Shown here: in pieces, positions 9,188-17,014 of the stretch | How positions within the stretch are numbered: the stretch's first letter is position 1 | Layout: every line of letters begins with the position of its first letter | Assembly: GCF_902728265.1 (NCBI RefSeq) | Contig: NZ_CACVBR010000014.1 | Span: 20,806-84,805, forward strand | Reading direction: 5' to 3' | From: Chryseobacterium potabilaquae | GTDB taxonomy: Bacteria; Bacteroidota; Bacteroidia; Flavobacteriales; Weeksellaceae | DNA length: 64,000 bases | Notes under the pieces: generated by a model | What the model saw: only the letters and a program-made list of their open reading frames with translations | Database searches by the model: none | Told to the model about the DNA's origin: nothing | Position numbers and translations under genes: made by a program

Positions 9188-9919
9188 ATGATTACTATAA
9201 ATAAATTATCTAAAACATACGGAGTAGCCACAGTATTACAGATTGAAAATCTTGAAATTTCTAAAGGAGAAACTTTTGGATTAGTTGGAAATAATGGGGC
9301 AGGAAAAACGACACTTTTTAGTTTGATGTTGGATCTTATTCAAGCTACTACAGGTTTTGTGAGTATTGATGGAATAAAAGTAAATGAATCTGAGGCTTGG
9401 AAAAGTAAAGTGTCAGCATTTGTAGATGATACATTTTTAATTGGATATCTTACCCCGGAAGAATATTTTTATTTTATTGGAGAGCTTCGGGGGCAAAATA
9501 AAGCTTCGGTAGATGAATTTCTTATACAATTTCATGACCTTTTTAATGGGGAAATTTTAAATTCAGGAAAATACGTCCGGGATCTTTCAAAAGGAAATCA
9601 GAAAAAAGTAGGAATTGTAGGAGCCATTTTAGGAAGTCCGGAAATTATTATTCTAGATGAACCTTTTGCCAATCTTGATCCCTCTACACAGATTAAACTA
9701 AAGAATTTAATTAAAGAACTTTCAAAACAGGATGGGGTAACCTTCCTTATTTCAAGTCATGACCTTTCCCATACGACAGAAGTGTGTAACAGAATAGTGG
9801 TGGTAAATAAAGGACAACTAGTAAAGGATATTCAAACCAATCCCGAAACTCTTAGAGATTTGGAACAATACTTTGCAGATCAGGTTTCAATGCCGATATC
9901 TATTTCAGAAGATCATTAA
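9188..9919 (+). CDS. ABC transporter ATP-binding protein
   Basis: 243 residues of a standard ABC ATPase. Walker A is GNNGAGKTT (about 36-44), the signature is LSKGNQKKV, Walker B is IIILDEPFANLDPS and the switch His sits in SSHDLSH. Best resemblance is to CcmA/NatA-type subunits that pair with ABC-2-like exporters. The start lies 2 bases after the DUF5687 stop, showing translational coupling with the permease. A bidirectional terminator follows at 10003-10026. The substrate cannot be predicted. Confidence 0.92.
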   Translation: MITINKLSKTYGVATVLQIENLEISKGETFGLVGNNGAGKTTLFSLMLDLIQATTGFVSIDGIKVNESEAWKSKVSAFVDDTFLIGYLTPEEYFYFIGELRGQNKASVDEFLIQFHDLFNGEILNSGKYVRDLSKGNQKKVGIVGAILGSPEIIILDEPFANLDPSTQIKLKNLIKELSKQDGVTFLISSHDLSHTTEVCNRIVVVNKGQLVKDIQTNPETLRDLEQYFADQVSMPISISEDH

Positions 9920-10002
9920 ATAATTTGTCAGAAAATGGCAAGATTTTATTTTTGGCATAAGAATTGAATAATTATATATAACATTTCATATTAACACAAA
10001 AG

Positions 10003-10034
10003 CTCCCGGAGAATTTTTTCCGGGAGTTTTTGTT
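10003..10034. terminator. bidirectional terminator between the ABC operon and fumC
   Basis: An 8-base-pair perfect stem (CTCCCGGA at 10003-10010 with TCCGGGAG at 10019-10026) is followed by T's on the plus strand and preceded by AAAA, giving a T-run on the minus strand. It serves both convergent genes. Confidence 0.85.
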
Positions 10035-10046
10035 TATTATTAGTAA

Positions 10047-11441
10047 CTACTTCATACTGCCAACCATATCTTCGGGCTTTACCCATTCATTAAACTGTTC
10101 AGCCGTTAAAAAGCCTAGATTGATAGCTTCTTCTTTTAAGGTAGTTCCGTTTTTATGTGCTGTCTTTGCAATTTTAGCTGCATTTTCATAACCTATATGA
10201 GTGTTGAGAGCGGTGACCAACATTAAGGATTTATCCACTAGTTCTTTAATTCTTTCACGGTTAGGCTCAATTCCTATTGCACAATGATAATTGAAAGAAA
10301 TACAAGCATCAGCAAGAAGTTGAGCAGATTGAAGGAAATTATACGCCATAACAGGTTTGAAAACATTTAATTCATAATTTCCTTGAGTTCCGGCAAAAGA
10401 AATAGTGGTATCGTTTCCTAATATCTGGGCGCATACCATAGTCATTGCTTCATTTTGAGTTGGATTTACTTTTCCCGGCATAATGGAAGATCCTGGCTCA
10501 TTTTCGGGAATAGATATTTCTCCAATTCCTGAACGAGGTCCGGAAGCCAGGAGTCTAATATCCTGAGCAATTTTGAATAAAGATACTGCTAATTGTTTCA
10601 GGGCTCCATGTGATTCCACAATAGCGTCATGAGCAGCTAAAGCTTCAAACTTATTCTCAGCTGTTGTGAAGGGTAAATGGGTAAATTTTGCAATATATTC
10701 TGCGACTTTTACGTCATAACCTTTAGGGGTATTTAAACCTGTCCCGACAGCTGTACCTCCTAAAGCTAATTCCGAAAGATGGGGTAGTGTATTTTTTAAT
10801 GCTCTTATGCCAAATTCCAATTGGGCTACATATCCGGAAAATTCTTGACCTAAAGTTAATGGAGTAGCGTCCATTAAATGGGTTCTTCCTATTTTGACAA
10901 TACTTTTAAATGCTGAAGATTTTTCTGCTAATGTATTTTTTAATTTCTCTACAGCTGGAATGGTTTTTTCAACAACTTTTTTATAAGCAGCAATATGCAT
11001 TGCGGTGGGATAAGTATCATTTGAGGATTGCGATTTATTGACATCATCATTAGGGTGAATTTCTGATTTTTCGCCTAATTTTCCTCCACTATTGGTATGA
11101 GCCTTATTTGAAATAACTTCATTAATATTCATATTAGACTGAGTGCCGGAGCCTGTTTGCCAGATCACTAATGGAAATTGATCGTTTAATTTTCCTTCTA
11201 AAATTTCATCACAGACCTGGGCAATCATATCTCTTTTTTTGGTAGAAAGAACTCCTAAATCAGTATTGGTATAGGCAGCAGCCTTTTTTAAATATGCAAA
11301 TGCTTCTATAATTTCATGAGGCATTGATCCCTCTGGACCAATTTTGAAATTGTTTCTAGAACGTTCTGTTTGTGCTCCCCAAAATTTATCTGAAGGTACC
11401 TGTACCTCTCCCATTGTGTCTTTTTCTATTCTATAATTCAT
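10047..11441 (-). CDS. fumC: class II fumarate hydratase (FumC)
   Basis: 464 residues from the ATG at 11441; a longer in-frame start at 11489 would add 16 residues absent from the family. It catalyses fumarate + water to malate in the TCA cycle without an Fe-S cluster. Family marks: N-terminus [22 protein letters not shown], the [13 protein letters not shown] segment, THLMDATP, and the aspartase/fumarase signature [13 protein letters not shown]. Length equals E. coli FumC (467). It is divergent from a class I fumarase at 11577, so the cell carries both oxygen-stable and Fe-S forms side by side. Confidence 0.95.
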   Translation of the reverse strand: MNYRIEKDTMGEVQVPSDKFWGAQTERSRNNFKIGPEGSMPHEIIEAFAYLKKAAAYTNTDLGVLSTKKRDMIAQVCDEILEGKLNDQFPLVIWQTGSGTQSNMNINEVISNKAHTNSGGKLGEKSEIHPNDDVNKSQSSNDTYPTAMHIAAYKKVVEKTIPAVEKLKNTLAEKSSAFKSIVKIGRTHLMDATPLTLGQEFSGYVAQLEFGIRALKNTLPHLSELALGGTAVGTGLNTPKGYDVKVAEYIAKFTHLPFTTAENKFEALAAHDAIVESHGALKQLAVSLFKIAQDIRLLASGPRSGIGEISIPENEPGSSIMPGKVNPTQNEAMTMVCAQILGNDTTISFAGTQGNYELNVFKPVMAYNFLQSAQLLADACISFNYHCAIGIEPNRERIKELVDKSLMLVTALNTHIGYENAAKIAKTAHKNGTTLKEEAINLGFLTAEQFNEWVKPEDMVGSMK

Positions 11442-11488
11442 TGTGATTGAAATTTTTATAAATTTAGCGATAAACTGATGATTCCGCA

Positions 11489-11507
11489 ATTTATAATCAT
11501 TATAAAT
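11489..11507. promoter_or_regulatory. perfect 9-bp inverted repeat between the two fumarase genes
   Basis: ATTTATAAT (11489-11497), one spacer base, then ATTATAAAT (11499-11507). It lies 48 bases before fumC and 70 before the class I gene, a suitable place for an operator acting on both. AT-rich repeats do arise by chance, so the role is inferred. Confidence 0.35.
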
Positions 11508-11552
11508 ATCAATAAAGAATACTGATTTTACTCATGTTTTTTTTTGATCACT

Positions 11553-11560
11553 TATTTTTG
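11553..11560 (+). promoter_or_regulatory. -7 promoter box upstream of the class I fumarase
   Basis: TATTTTTG fits TAnnTTTG and ends 16 bases before the ATG. Confidence 0.5.
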
Positions 11561-11576
11561 CACAAACTAAAGTAGT

Positions 11577-13184
11577 ATGGAATTTAGATATCAGGATCCG
11601 TATCCGATTCAAAAAGATGATACGGTGTATAAAAAGCTTACATCGGACTATGTAAAGATGGAAAAACTGGGAGATAGAGAAATTTTAACGATTGACCCTA
11701 AAGGACTGGAGATATTGGCTGAGGAAGCAATGGCAGATGTTTCTTTTATGTTGCGCTCTTCTCACCTAGAAAGCCTGAGAAGAATTATTGATGATCCTGA
11801 AGCAACTGATAATGATAGGTTTGTTGCATATAATTTATTACAAAATGCTGCTGTTGCTGTAGAGGGAGCTTTACCTTCTTGCCAAGATACGGGGACGGCA
11901 ATTGTGATGGGTAAAAAAGGCGAAAATGTATATACTGGAGTGGATGATGGAGAGTATTTGAGCCAAGGTATTTTTAATACATATCAAAAAAGAAATTTGA
12001 GATATTCTCAGGTAGTTCCCTTAACTATGTTTGATGAGAAAAATTCGGGTTCAAACCTTCCCGCGCAAATTGATATTTATGCTAAAAAAGGAGATTACTA
12101 TGAATTTTTATTTCTAACCAAAGGAGGGGGATCGGCAAATAAGACATTTTTGTATCAAAAAACAAAATCCTTACTTAACGAAAAGTCACTTGAAGAATTT
12201 ATTAAAGAAAAAATATCAGACCTTGGGACTGCTGCTTGCCCTCCATACCATTTGGCTTTAGTAATTGGTGGAACTTCCGCGGAAGCGAATCTAGCAGCAG
12301 TGAAAAAAGCTTCAGCAAAATATTACGATAATCTTCCGACTGAAGGAAATGAATCGGGGCAGGCTTTTAGAGATTTGGAATGGGAAGCAAAAGTACAGAA
12401 GATTTGTCAGGAAAGTGCGATAGGAGCCCAGTTTGGAGGGAAATACTTAACCCATGACGTGAGAGTAATCAGACTTCCTCGTCATGCCGCTTCCTGTCCT
12501 GTAGGAATGGGTGTTTCTTGTTCCGCAGATAGAAACATTAAAGGAAAAATTACAAAAGATGGGATTTTCTTGGAACAATTGGAAGAAAACCCTAAGAGAT
12601 TTTTACCAGATACACCTCCTCATTTAGAAGAAGCAGTGGAAATTGATTTAAACAAGCCTATGCCTGATATTTTGGCTGAGCTTTCCAAATATCCTATCAA
12701 AACAAGATTAAAATTAAATGGAACTTTAATTGTAGCTAGAGATATTGCTCACGCAAAAATTAAAGAAATTATTGATAGTGGAAAACCAATGCCGGAATAT
12801 TTTAAAAATCATCCTATTTATTATGCCGGACCAGCTAAAACTCCTGAAGGAATGGCCTCAGGAAGTTTCGGACCTACAACTGCGGGAAGAATGGATGTAT
12901 ATGTTGGTGATTTTCAGAGTCATGGAGGTAGTATGGTGATGCTGGCAAAAGGGAATAGAAGTAAAGATGTTATGAATGCATGCAAAAAGTACGGAGGATT
13001 TTATTTAGGATCGATAGGTGGACCCGCTGCAATTTTGGCAAAGGATAATATTGTATCAGTAGATGTAGTTGATTTTCCGGAATTAGGTATGGAAGCTGTC
13101 AGAAAAATTGAAGTGAAAGACTTTCCGGCATTCATTATTACAGATGACAAAGGAAATGACTTCTTTGCTGATCTTGCCCATTAA
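11577..13184 (+). CDS. class I fumarate hydratase (Fe-S, FumA/FumB type)
   Basis: 535 residues, single chain with the alpha domain first and beta domain after, as in E. coli FumA/FumB (548). Cysteines that can bind the [4Fe-4S] cluster are present in [10 protein letters not shown] (about residue 102), GTAACPPYH and [16 protein letters not shown]. The beta part has the GPTTAGRMD segment and the KGNRSKDV and GSIGGPAA motifs. It performs the same reaction as FumC but is oxygen- and iron-sensitive. It is transcribed away from fumC with 135 bases between the two starts. Tartrate dehydratase is related, but the fused single-chain form favours fumarase. Confidence 0.93.
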   Translation: MEFRYQDPYPIQKDDTVYKKLTSDYVKMEKLGDREILTIDPKGLEILAEEAMADVSFMLRSSHLESLRRIIDDPEATDNDRFVAYNLLQNAAVAVEGALPSCQDTGTAIVMGKKGENVYTGVDDGEYLSQGIFNTYQKRNLRYSQVVPLTMFDEKNSGSNLPAQIDIYAKKGDYYEFLFLTKGGGSANKTFLYQKTKSLLNEKSLEEFIKEKISDLGTAACPPYHLALVIGGTSAEANLAAVKKASAKYYDNLPTEGNESGQAFRDLEWEAKVQKICQESAIGAQFGGKYLTHDVRVIRLPRHAASCPVGMGVSCSADRNIKGKITKDGIFLEQLEENPKRFLPDTPPHLEEAVEIDLNKPMPDILAELSKYPIKTRLKLNGTLIVARDIAHAKIKEIIDSGKPMPEYFKNHPIYYAGPAKTPEGMASGSFGPTTAGRMDVYVGDFQSHGGSMVMLAKGNRSKDVMNACKKYGGFYLGSIGGPAAILAKDNIVSVDVVDFPELGMEAVRKIEVKDFPAFIITDDKGNDFFADLAH

Positions 13185-13253
13185 ATTTAGTATAGAATTA
13201 AAATAAATAAGAAAATAGGATACATAACTTTTGTGTAAAAAAATAAAAAGTCC

Positions 13254-13261
13254 TATTTTTG
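13254..13261 (+). promoter_or_regulatory. -7 promoter box upstream of the small membrane protein
   Basis: TATTTTTG fits TAnnTTTG, 17 bases before the ATG at 13279. Confidence 0.5.
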
Positions 13262-13278
13262 CCTAAAATCTTTAAGAA

Positions 13279-13563
13279 ATGATAATGATTTTATCAGCAT
13301 TTTGGCCATTTTACCAGTTCCTTTGGACAATCTTTTTCTTTACAATGTTCCTTGTAGGGTTTTGGTGTATTTTTATGTTCTTTGGACTTGTAATTCCATT
13401 ATGGTTAACTGAAGGTCTGAAAGAATATTTCGGAAAAGTAAAACCTTTTGATCCAGAGGATATCAGAAGAAAAAAAATGTATGAACAAGAAGGTGTAGAA
13501 GTTATTTTTAATGAACCTAAAGGTAACGGTCCTTTTATTCATGATCACGGACATCATCATTAA
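13279..13563 (+). CDS. small membrane protein with His-rich tail, unknown function
   Basis: 94 residues. The first 50 are strongly hydrophobic with many Trp and Phe (FWPFYQFLWTIFFFTMFLVG), enough for one long or two short membrane spans. A soluble part follows (KVKPFDPEDIRRKKMYEQEG) and the C-terminus ends DHGHHH, a possible metal-binding tail. It has its own -7 box and a strong terminator at 13629, so it is a single-gene unit. A second in-frame ATG at 13285 could be the start. I do not recognise the family; neighbours (fumarase, secreted amylase) give no clue. Confidence 0.75.
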   Translation: MIMILSAFWPFYQFLWTIFFFTMFLVGFWCIFMFFGLVIPLWLTEGLKEYFGKVKPFDPEDIRRKKMYEQEGVEVIFNEPKGNGPFIHDHGHHH

Positions 13564-13628
13564 TTGATTGTCATTGCTTTTTCACCTTAATTCTGAAAAA
13601 GTAATATCAAAGAAAAACAATATATATT

Positions 13629-13660
13629 AAACCACTTAATTATTAATTAAGTGGTTTTTA
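13629..13660 (+). terminator. terminator after the small membrane protein
   Basis: A 13-base-pair stem (13629-13641 with 13645-13657, tight loop) is followed by TTTTT-like sequence. The rest of the gap to 13861 is AT-rich; I see no reading frame or clear promoter box in it. Confidence 0.8.
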
Positions 13661-13861
13661 GTTTTTTAAGTTTAGAAAAATTCCTTAGATAGACATCACT
13701 TTATAGGCCGTGAAATATATAGAGACGCAATATATTAATAGTAGAAATTTTCCTTTTTAGAATATCAGGGAAAAATCAGTTAATATTTTTCTAATAATTA
13801 TGGGTGTATTAATGGTAAAATGAATTATTTTAGTAATGTATTAATATGAAAAGAATAATTT

Positions 13862-16702
13862 ATGAAAAAATTATATTCTATTGTCATGTTATTCATGATA
13901 ATTTTTACTTTCAGCCAGATCAATTATACTATTACTCCAAATCCATTTAACGAAACGGATCAAATTACGTTAACGGTTCCGGGAAATCAGATTGATGAAG
14001 CAGCTTGGGGAGTAAGTAATAATGCTATTTATCTTTGGAGTTGGTCTTTAGATACTAATTATGCTAATAGCTTAGATAGCCCTACGAATGGGAGTTGGAA
14101 TAACTCTAATGAAGCAAATAAATTAAACTATAATTCGGGGACAGATACTTATTCTTTTACTTTCATACCTACCTCATTTTTTGGCCGAACAGGGATTGGG
14201 AGGTTTGGTTTTCTTTTAAAAAATAAAACGGGTTCACGTCAGACGTCACCAGATATTTTTGTAAATGTGGGAGCATTAAACTTAAACTTAACCAACCCAT
14301 TACCCAATAGTTTAACTTCAGTTTCTTCAGGGGCGTCTGTAGGTGTAACTGCAACAACAAATGTGGCCGCGACATTTCAATTAAAAGCAAATGGATCTGT
14401 TATTAATTCTACATCGGTACCTTCTACTTCCTATTCTTATAATTATATAGTAACCGGAGATGCGAATATGGAGCTTAGTGCAACAGACAATATTAGCTCT
14501 AAAAATACAAGCTTTATAGTACAAGTTCAACGTAATGTTGCCTCTGTACCTATTCCAAATTGGATAAAACCAGGTGTCAATTATAATCTTAATGATAACA
14601 CAACGGTTGGATTGGCTATATATGCTCCATTTAAAAGCTTCGTTCATGTAATAGGAAGTTTTAATAATTGGCAAATAGATGATAACTATCTTATGAACCG
14701 TGACACGACAAATCCCGATTTGTACTGGATTGTATTGAATGGAATTACTCCTCTTCAATTATATACTTTTCAATATAGGACCAATGACTTGAGAAAAGTT
14801 GCTGACCCTTTTTCTCCACAGATTTTATCGTCATATGATGACTCATCGATTCTCTCATCCACTTATCCCGGATTACCGGGCTTTCCTGCGGGACAAAACT
14901 TTGAAGTTTCTATGTTTAAAACAGGGCAGGCTTCTTACAGTTGGCAGGTTACTAATTTTCAAAGACCGGAGAAAGAAAATTTAATTATTTATGAACTTTT
15001 ATTAAGGGATTTTACTCAAGAAAAGAATTGGCAATCATTGATTAATAAAATTAATTATTTAAAAGCACTCAACATAAATGCAATAGAACTTCTTCCTATT
15101 ATGGAATTTGAGGGAAATATTTCCTGGGGGTATAATACATCCTTTCATTATGCTTTAGATAAAGCATATGGAACCCCTGAAAAGTTTAAAGAGTTTGTGG
15201 ATATTTGTCATCAAAATGGAATTGCTGTGATCCTCGATATAGCTTTTAATCATGCTACAGGTCGCTCTCCGTTGGTAAGGCTTTGGAATGTGGATCCTGA
15301 TGGAGACGGATATGGAGATGTTGCTGCTAATAATCCATATTTTAATCAAACACCTAAACATTCATATAATGTTTTTAATGATTTCAACCATACAAGTCTG
15401 GCTACCAGATATTATGTAGAAAGATGTTTGGGCCAATGGCTGACAGAGTATAAAATTGATGGATTTCGATGGGATTTAACTAAGGGATTTACTCAAAGTT
15501 GTTCTGAGAATGATGAGACTTGTACTAATTCTTATCAGCAGGATAGAGTTGATATTATGAAATACTATGCTGATAAGCAATGGTCTATTGATCCTAATTC
15601 TTATATTATTTTTGAGCATTTGGGCACTGATGCGGAAGAACAAGAATGGGCCAATTATAAGATTGCGGAAGGAAAAGGGGTAATGCTTTGGAATAAACAA
15701 ACTGATCCATATAACCAGAATACAATGGGATACAAGGAAAACAGTAACTATGATAGAATGGATCATAAACTTCATGGATTTACCAATAAGAATGCCGTTG
15801 GATATGGAGAAAGTCATGATGAAGAGCGATTAATGTTTAAAAATAGTAGCTATGGAGCGGTAAATGGCACATATAATGTGAAAAATATCGATACAGCATT
15901 ACATAGAATGAAAGCTTTTGGAGCTACTTTTTTTACGATTCCTGGCCCTAAAATGATTTGGCAATTTGGAGAATTAGGATATGATTTTAGCATTAATAGA
16001 TGTGTTGATGGATCTATTAATAACGGATGTCGTACAGATGAAAAGCCTGTTGCGTTTACATTAGGTTATGATACAGAGCCTAGTAGAAAGGCGATATATG
16101 ATACTTGGGCGCAAATTATTAATATAAGAAAAATACATCCTGTTTTCAATTCAAAGACATACACGGTAGAATCTAATAATTTAGTTAATGATCCTAACGG
16201 CTTGATTACTCGGATTTATGTATATGATAATACTTTAACAGCCCTTGACATAAAAAATATTGTCGTATTGGCTAACTATGATACTTCCGTTAAGAATGTT
16301 GTTCCTTATTTTCCTTATGGTGGGCAATGGGAGAACTTAATGGATAACACTGTTTTGAATGTGGTTTCTACTACGGCTCCGATCGCCCTCCAGCCGGGAG
16401 AATTTAGAATTTTTGGAAATTATACCGGAAATTTATCCACAATAGATGAAAATAGTACACATAGATTATCACTTCAAATAGTAGATAATCCTGTACAAAA
16501 CGGGATGGTAAAATTGGTTTATCACCAAGCTAAAAACGGAGAGATTACGATATACGATATGAGTGGTAAAAAACTAGATTCTTTTCCATTGAAAACTGAA
16601 AATGGAATTTATGAATTAAGAACACATTATCCTCCCGGAACTTATTTAGTTCATTTAAAGACGGCTAATGGGATAGCTATTCAAAAGATGATAGTAAAAT
16701 AA
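13862..16702 (+). CDS. secreted GH13 alpha-amylase family enzyme with T9SS sorting domain
   Basis: 946 residues. A signal peptide (about 1-19, cut near FSQI) is followed by two beta-sandwich regions; the second (about 225-340, with YAPFKSFVHVIGSFNNW) is a CBM48-like domain. The GH13 barrel begins near residue 375. Its four conserved regions are visible: D459-IAFNH, G534-FRWD with nucleophile D538, acid/base E585 in IIFEHLG, and H652-D653 in GESHDE. The last 75 residues (VKLVYHQAKNGEITIYDMSG ... YLVHLKTANG) are a type A T9SS sorting domain, so the enzyme is exported to the cell surface or medium. It should cleave alpha-glucans such as starch or pullulan. No Sus-type receptor genes are nearby. 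Confidence 0.92.
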   Translation: MKKLYSIVMLFMIIFTFSQINYTITPNPFNETDQITLTVPGNQIDEAAWGVSNNAIYLWSWSLDTNYANSLDSPTNGSWNNSNEANKLNYNSGTDTYSFTFIPTSFFGRTGIGRFGFLLKNKTGSRQTSPDIFVNVGALNLNLTNPLPNSLTSVSSGASVGVTATTNVAATFQLKANGSVINSTSVPSTSYSYNYIVTGDANMELSATDNISSKNTSFIVQVQRNVASVPIPNWIKPGVNYNLNDNTTVGLAIYAPFKSFVHVIGSFNNWQIDDNYLMNRDTTNPDLYWIVLNGITPLQLYTFQYRTNDLRKVADPFSPQILSSYDDSSILSSTYPGLPGFPAGQNFEVSMFKTGQASYSWQVTNFQRPEKENLIIYELLLRDFTQEKNWQSLINKINYLKALNINAIELLPIMEFEGNISWGYNTSFHYALDKAYGTPEKFKEFVDICHQNGIAVILDIAFNHATGRSPLVRLWNVDPDGDGYGDVAANNPYFNQTPKHSYNVFNDFNHTSLATRYYVERCLGQWLTEYKIDGFRWDLTKGFTQSCSENDETCTNSYQQDRVDIMKYYADKQWSIDPNSYIIFEHLGTDAEEQEWANYKIAEGKGVMLWNKQTDPYNQNTMGYKENSNYDRMDHKLHGFTNKNAVGYGESHDEERLMFKNSSYGAVNGTYNVKNIDTALHRMKAFGATFFTIPGPKMIWQFGELGYDFSINRCVDGSINNGCRTDEKPVAFTLGYDTEPSRKAIYDTWAQIINIRKIHPVFNSKTYTVESNNLVNDPNGLITRIYVYDNTLTALDIKNIVVLANYDTSVKNVVPYFPYGGQWENLMDNTVLNVVSTTAPIALQPGEFRIFGNYTGNLSTIDENSTHRLSLQIVDNPVQNGMVKLVYHQAKNGEITIYDMSGKKLDSFPLKTENGIYELRTHYPPGTYLVHLKTANGIAIQKMIVK

Positions 16703-16728
16703 GGAACATTACATATTATGTATTATTT

Positions 16729-16760
16729 AAGGCGAGCAGATTCAATCTGCTCGCCTTTGT
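16729..16760 (+). terminator. terminator after the amylase gene
   Basis: A 14-base-pair GC-containing stem (16729-16742 with 16744-16757) opens to a short TTCAA loop and ends in TTT. It separates the amylase from the riboswitch operon. Confidence 0.85.
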
Positions 16761-16776
16761 AGTTTAAGATTAGATT

Positions 16777-16806
16777 TTGTTATTTAAAAATATTAGTCTA
16801 CTTTTG
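16777..16806 (+). promoter_or_regulatory. promoter of the SAM-riboswitch operon
   Basis: TTG at 16777-16779 (-33) and TACTTTTG at 16799-16806 (-7, exact TAnnTTTG) are 19 bases apart, the spacing typical of the Bacteroidota housekeeping sigma factor. Transcription would begin just before the aptamer. Confidence 0.8.
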
Positions 16807-16812
16807 CAGTAG

Positions 16813-16918
16813 ATTTATCAAGAAAGGTGGAGGGATTTGGCCCTATGAAACCTTAGCAACCAACATTCTTCTAAAAGTGTAATGGTGCTAATTCCAACCC
16901 ATCTGGGGGAAGATAAGT
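16813..16918 (+). ncRNA. SAM-I (S-box) riboswitch
   Basis: All hallmark parts of the S-box aptamer are readable. P1 pairs 16813-16819 with 16912-16918. Then follow AAGAAAGGTGGAGGG with the kink-turn region, GGCCCTATGAAACC, AGCAACC, and the GGTGCTAATTCC segment (16884-16895). The aptamer binds S-adenosylmethionine. It lies 97 bases before a TonB-dependent receptor, itself followed by an APC permease. In most S-box systems SAM lowers expression, so the operon is predicted to be on when methionine/SAM is scarce. No ordinary terminator hairpin is evident; T8 at 16960-16967 follows a segment complementary to the 5' side of the aptamer, so the expression platform is unclear. Confidence 0.95.
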
Positions 16919-17014
16919 AAAGAGGATATTCTAAGTATTATTCCATTTTCTTGACAATCTTTTTTTTGCGGGTTTCATCCGTAGGGTATATTATTAATTT
17001 TACAAAAATAAAAG

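Noticed and set aside
13862..16702. Starch utilisation (Sus-like) polysaccharide locus
   Set aside because: The amylase stands alone; there are no SusC/SusD genes, and the nearby TonB receptor lacks the SusC N-terminal domain and is under a SAM riboswitch.
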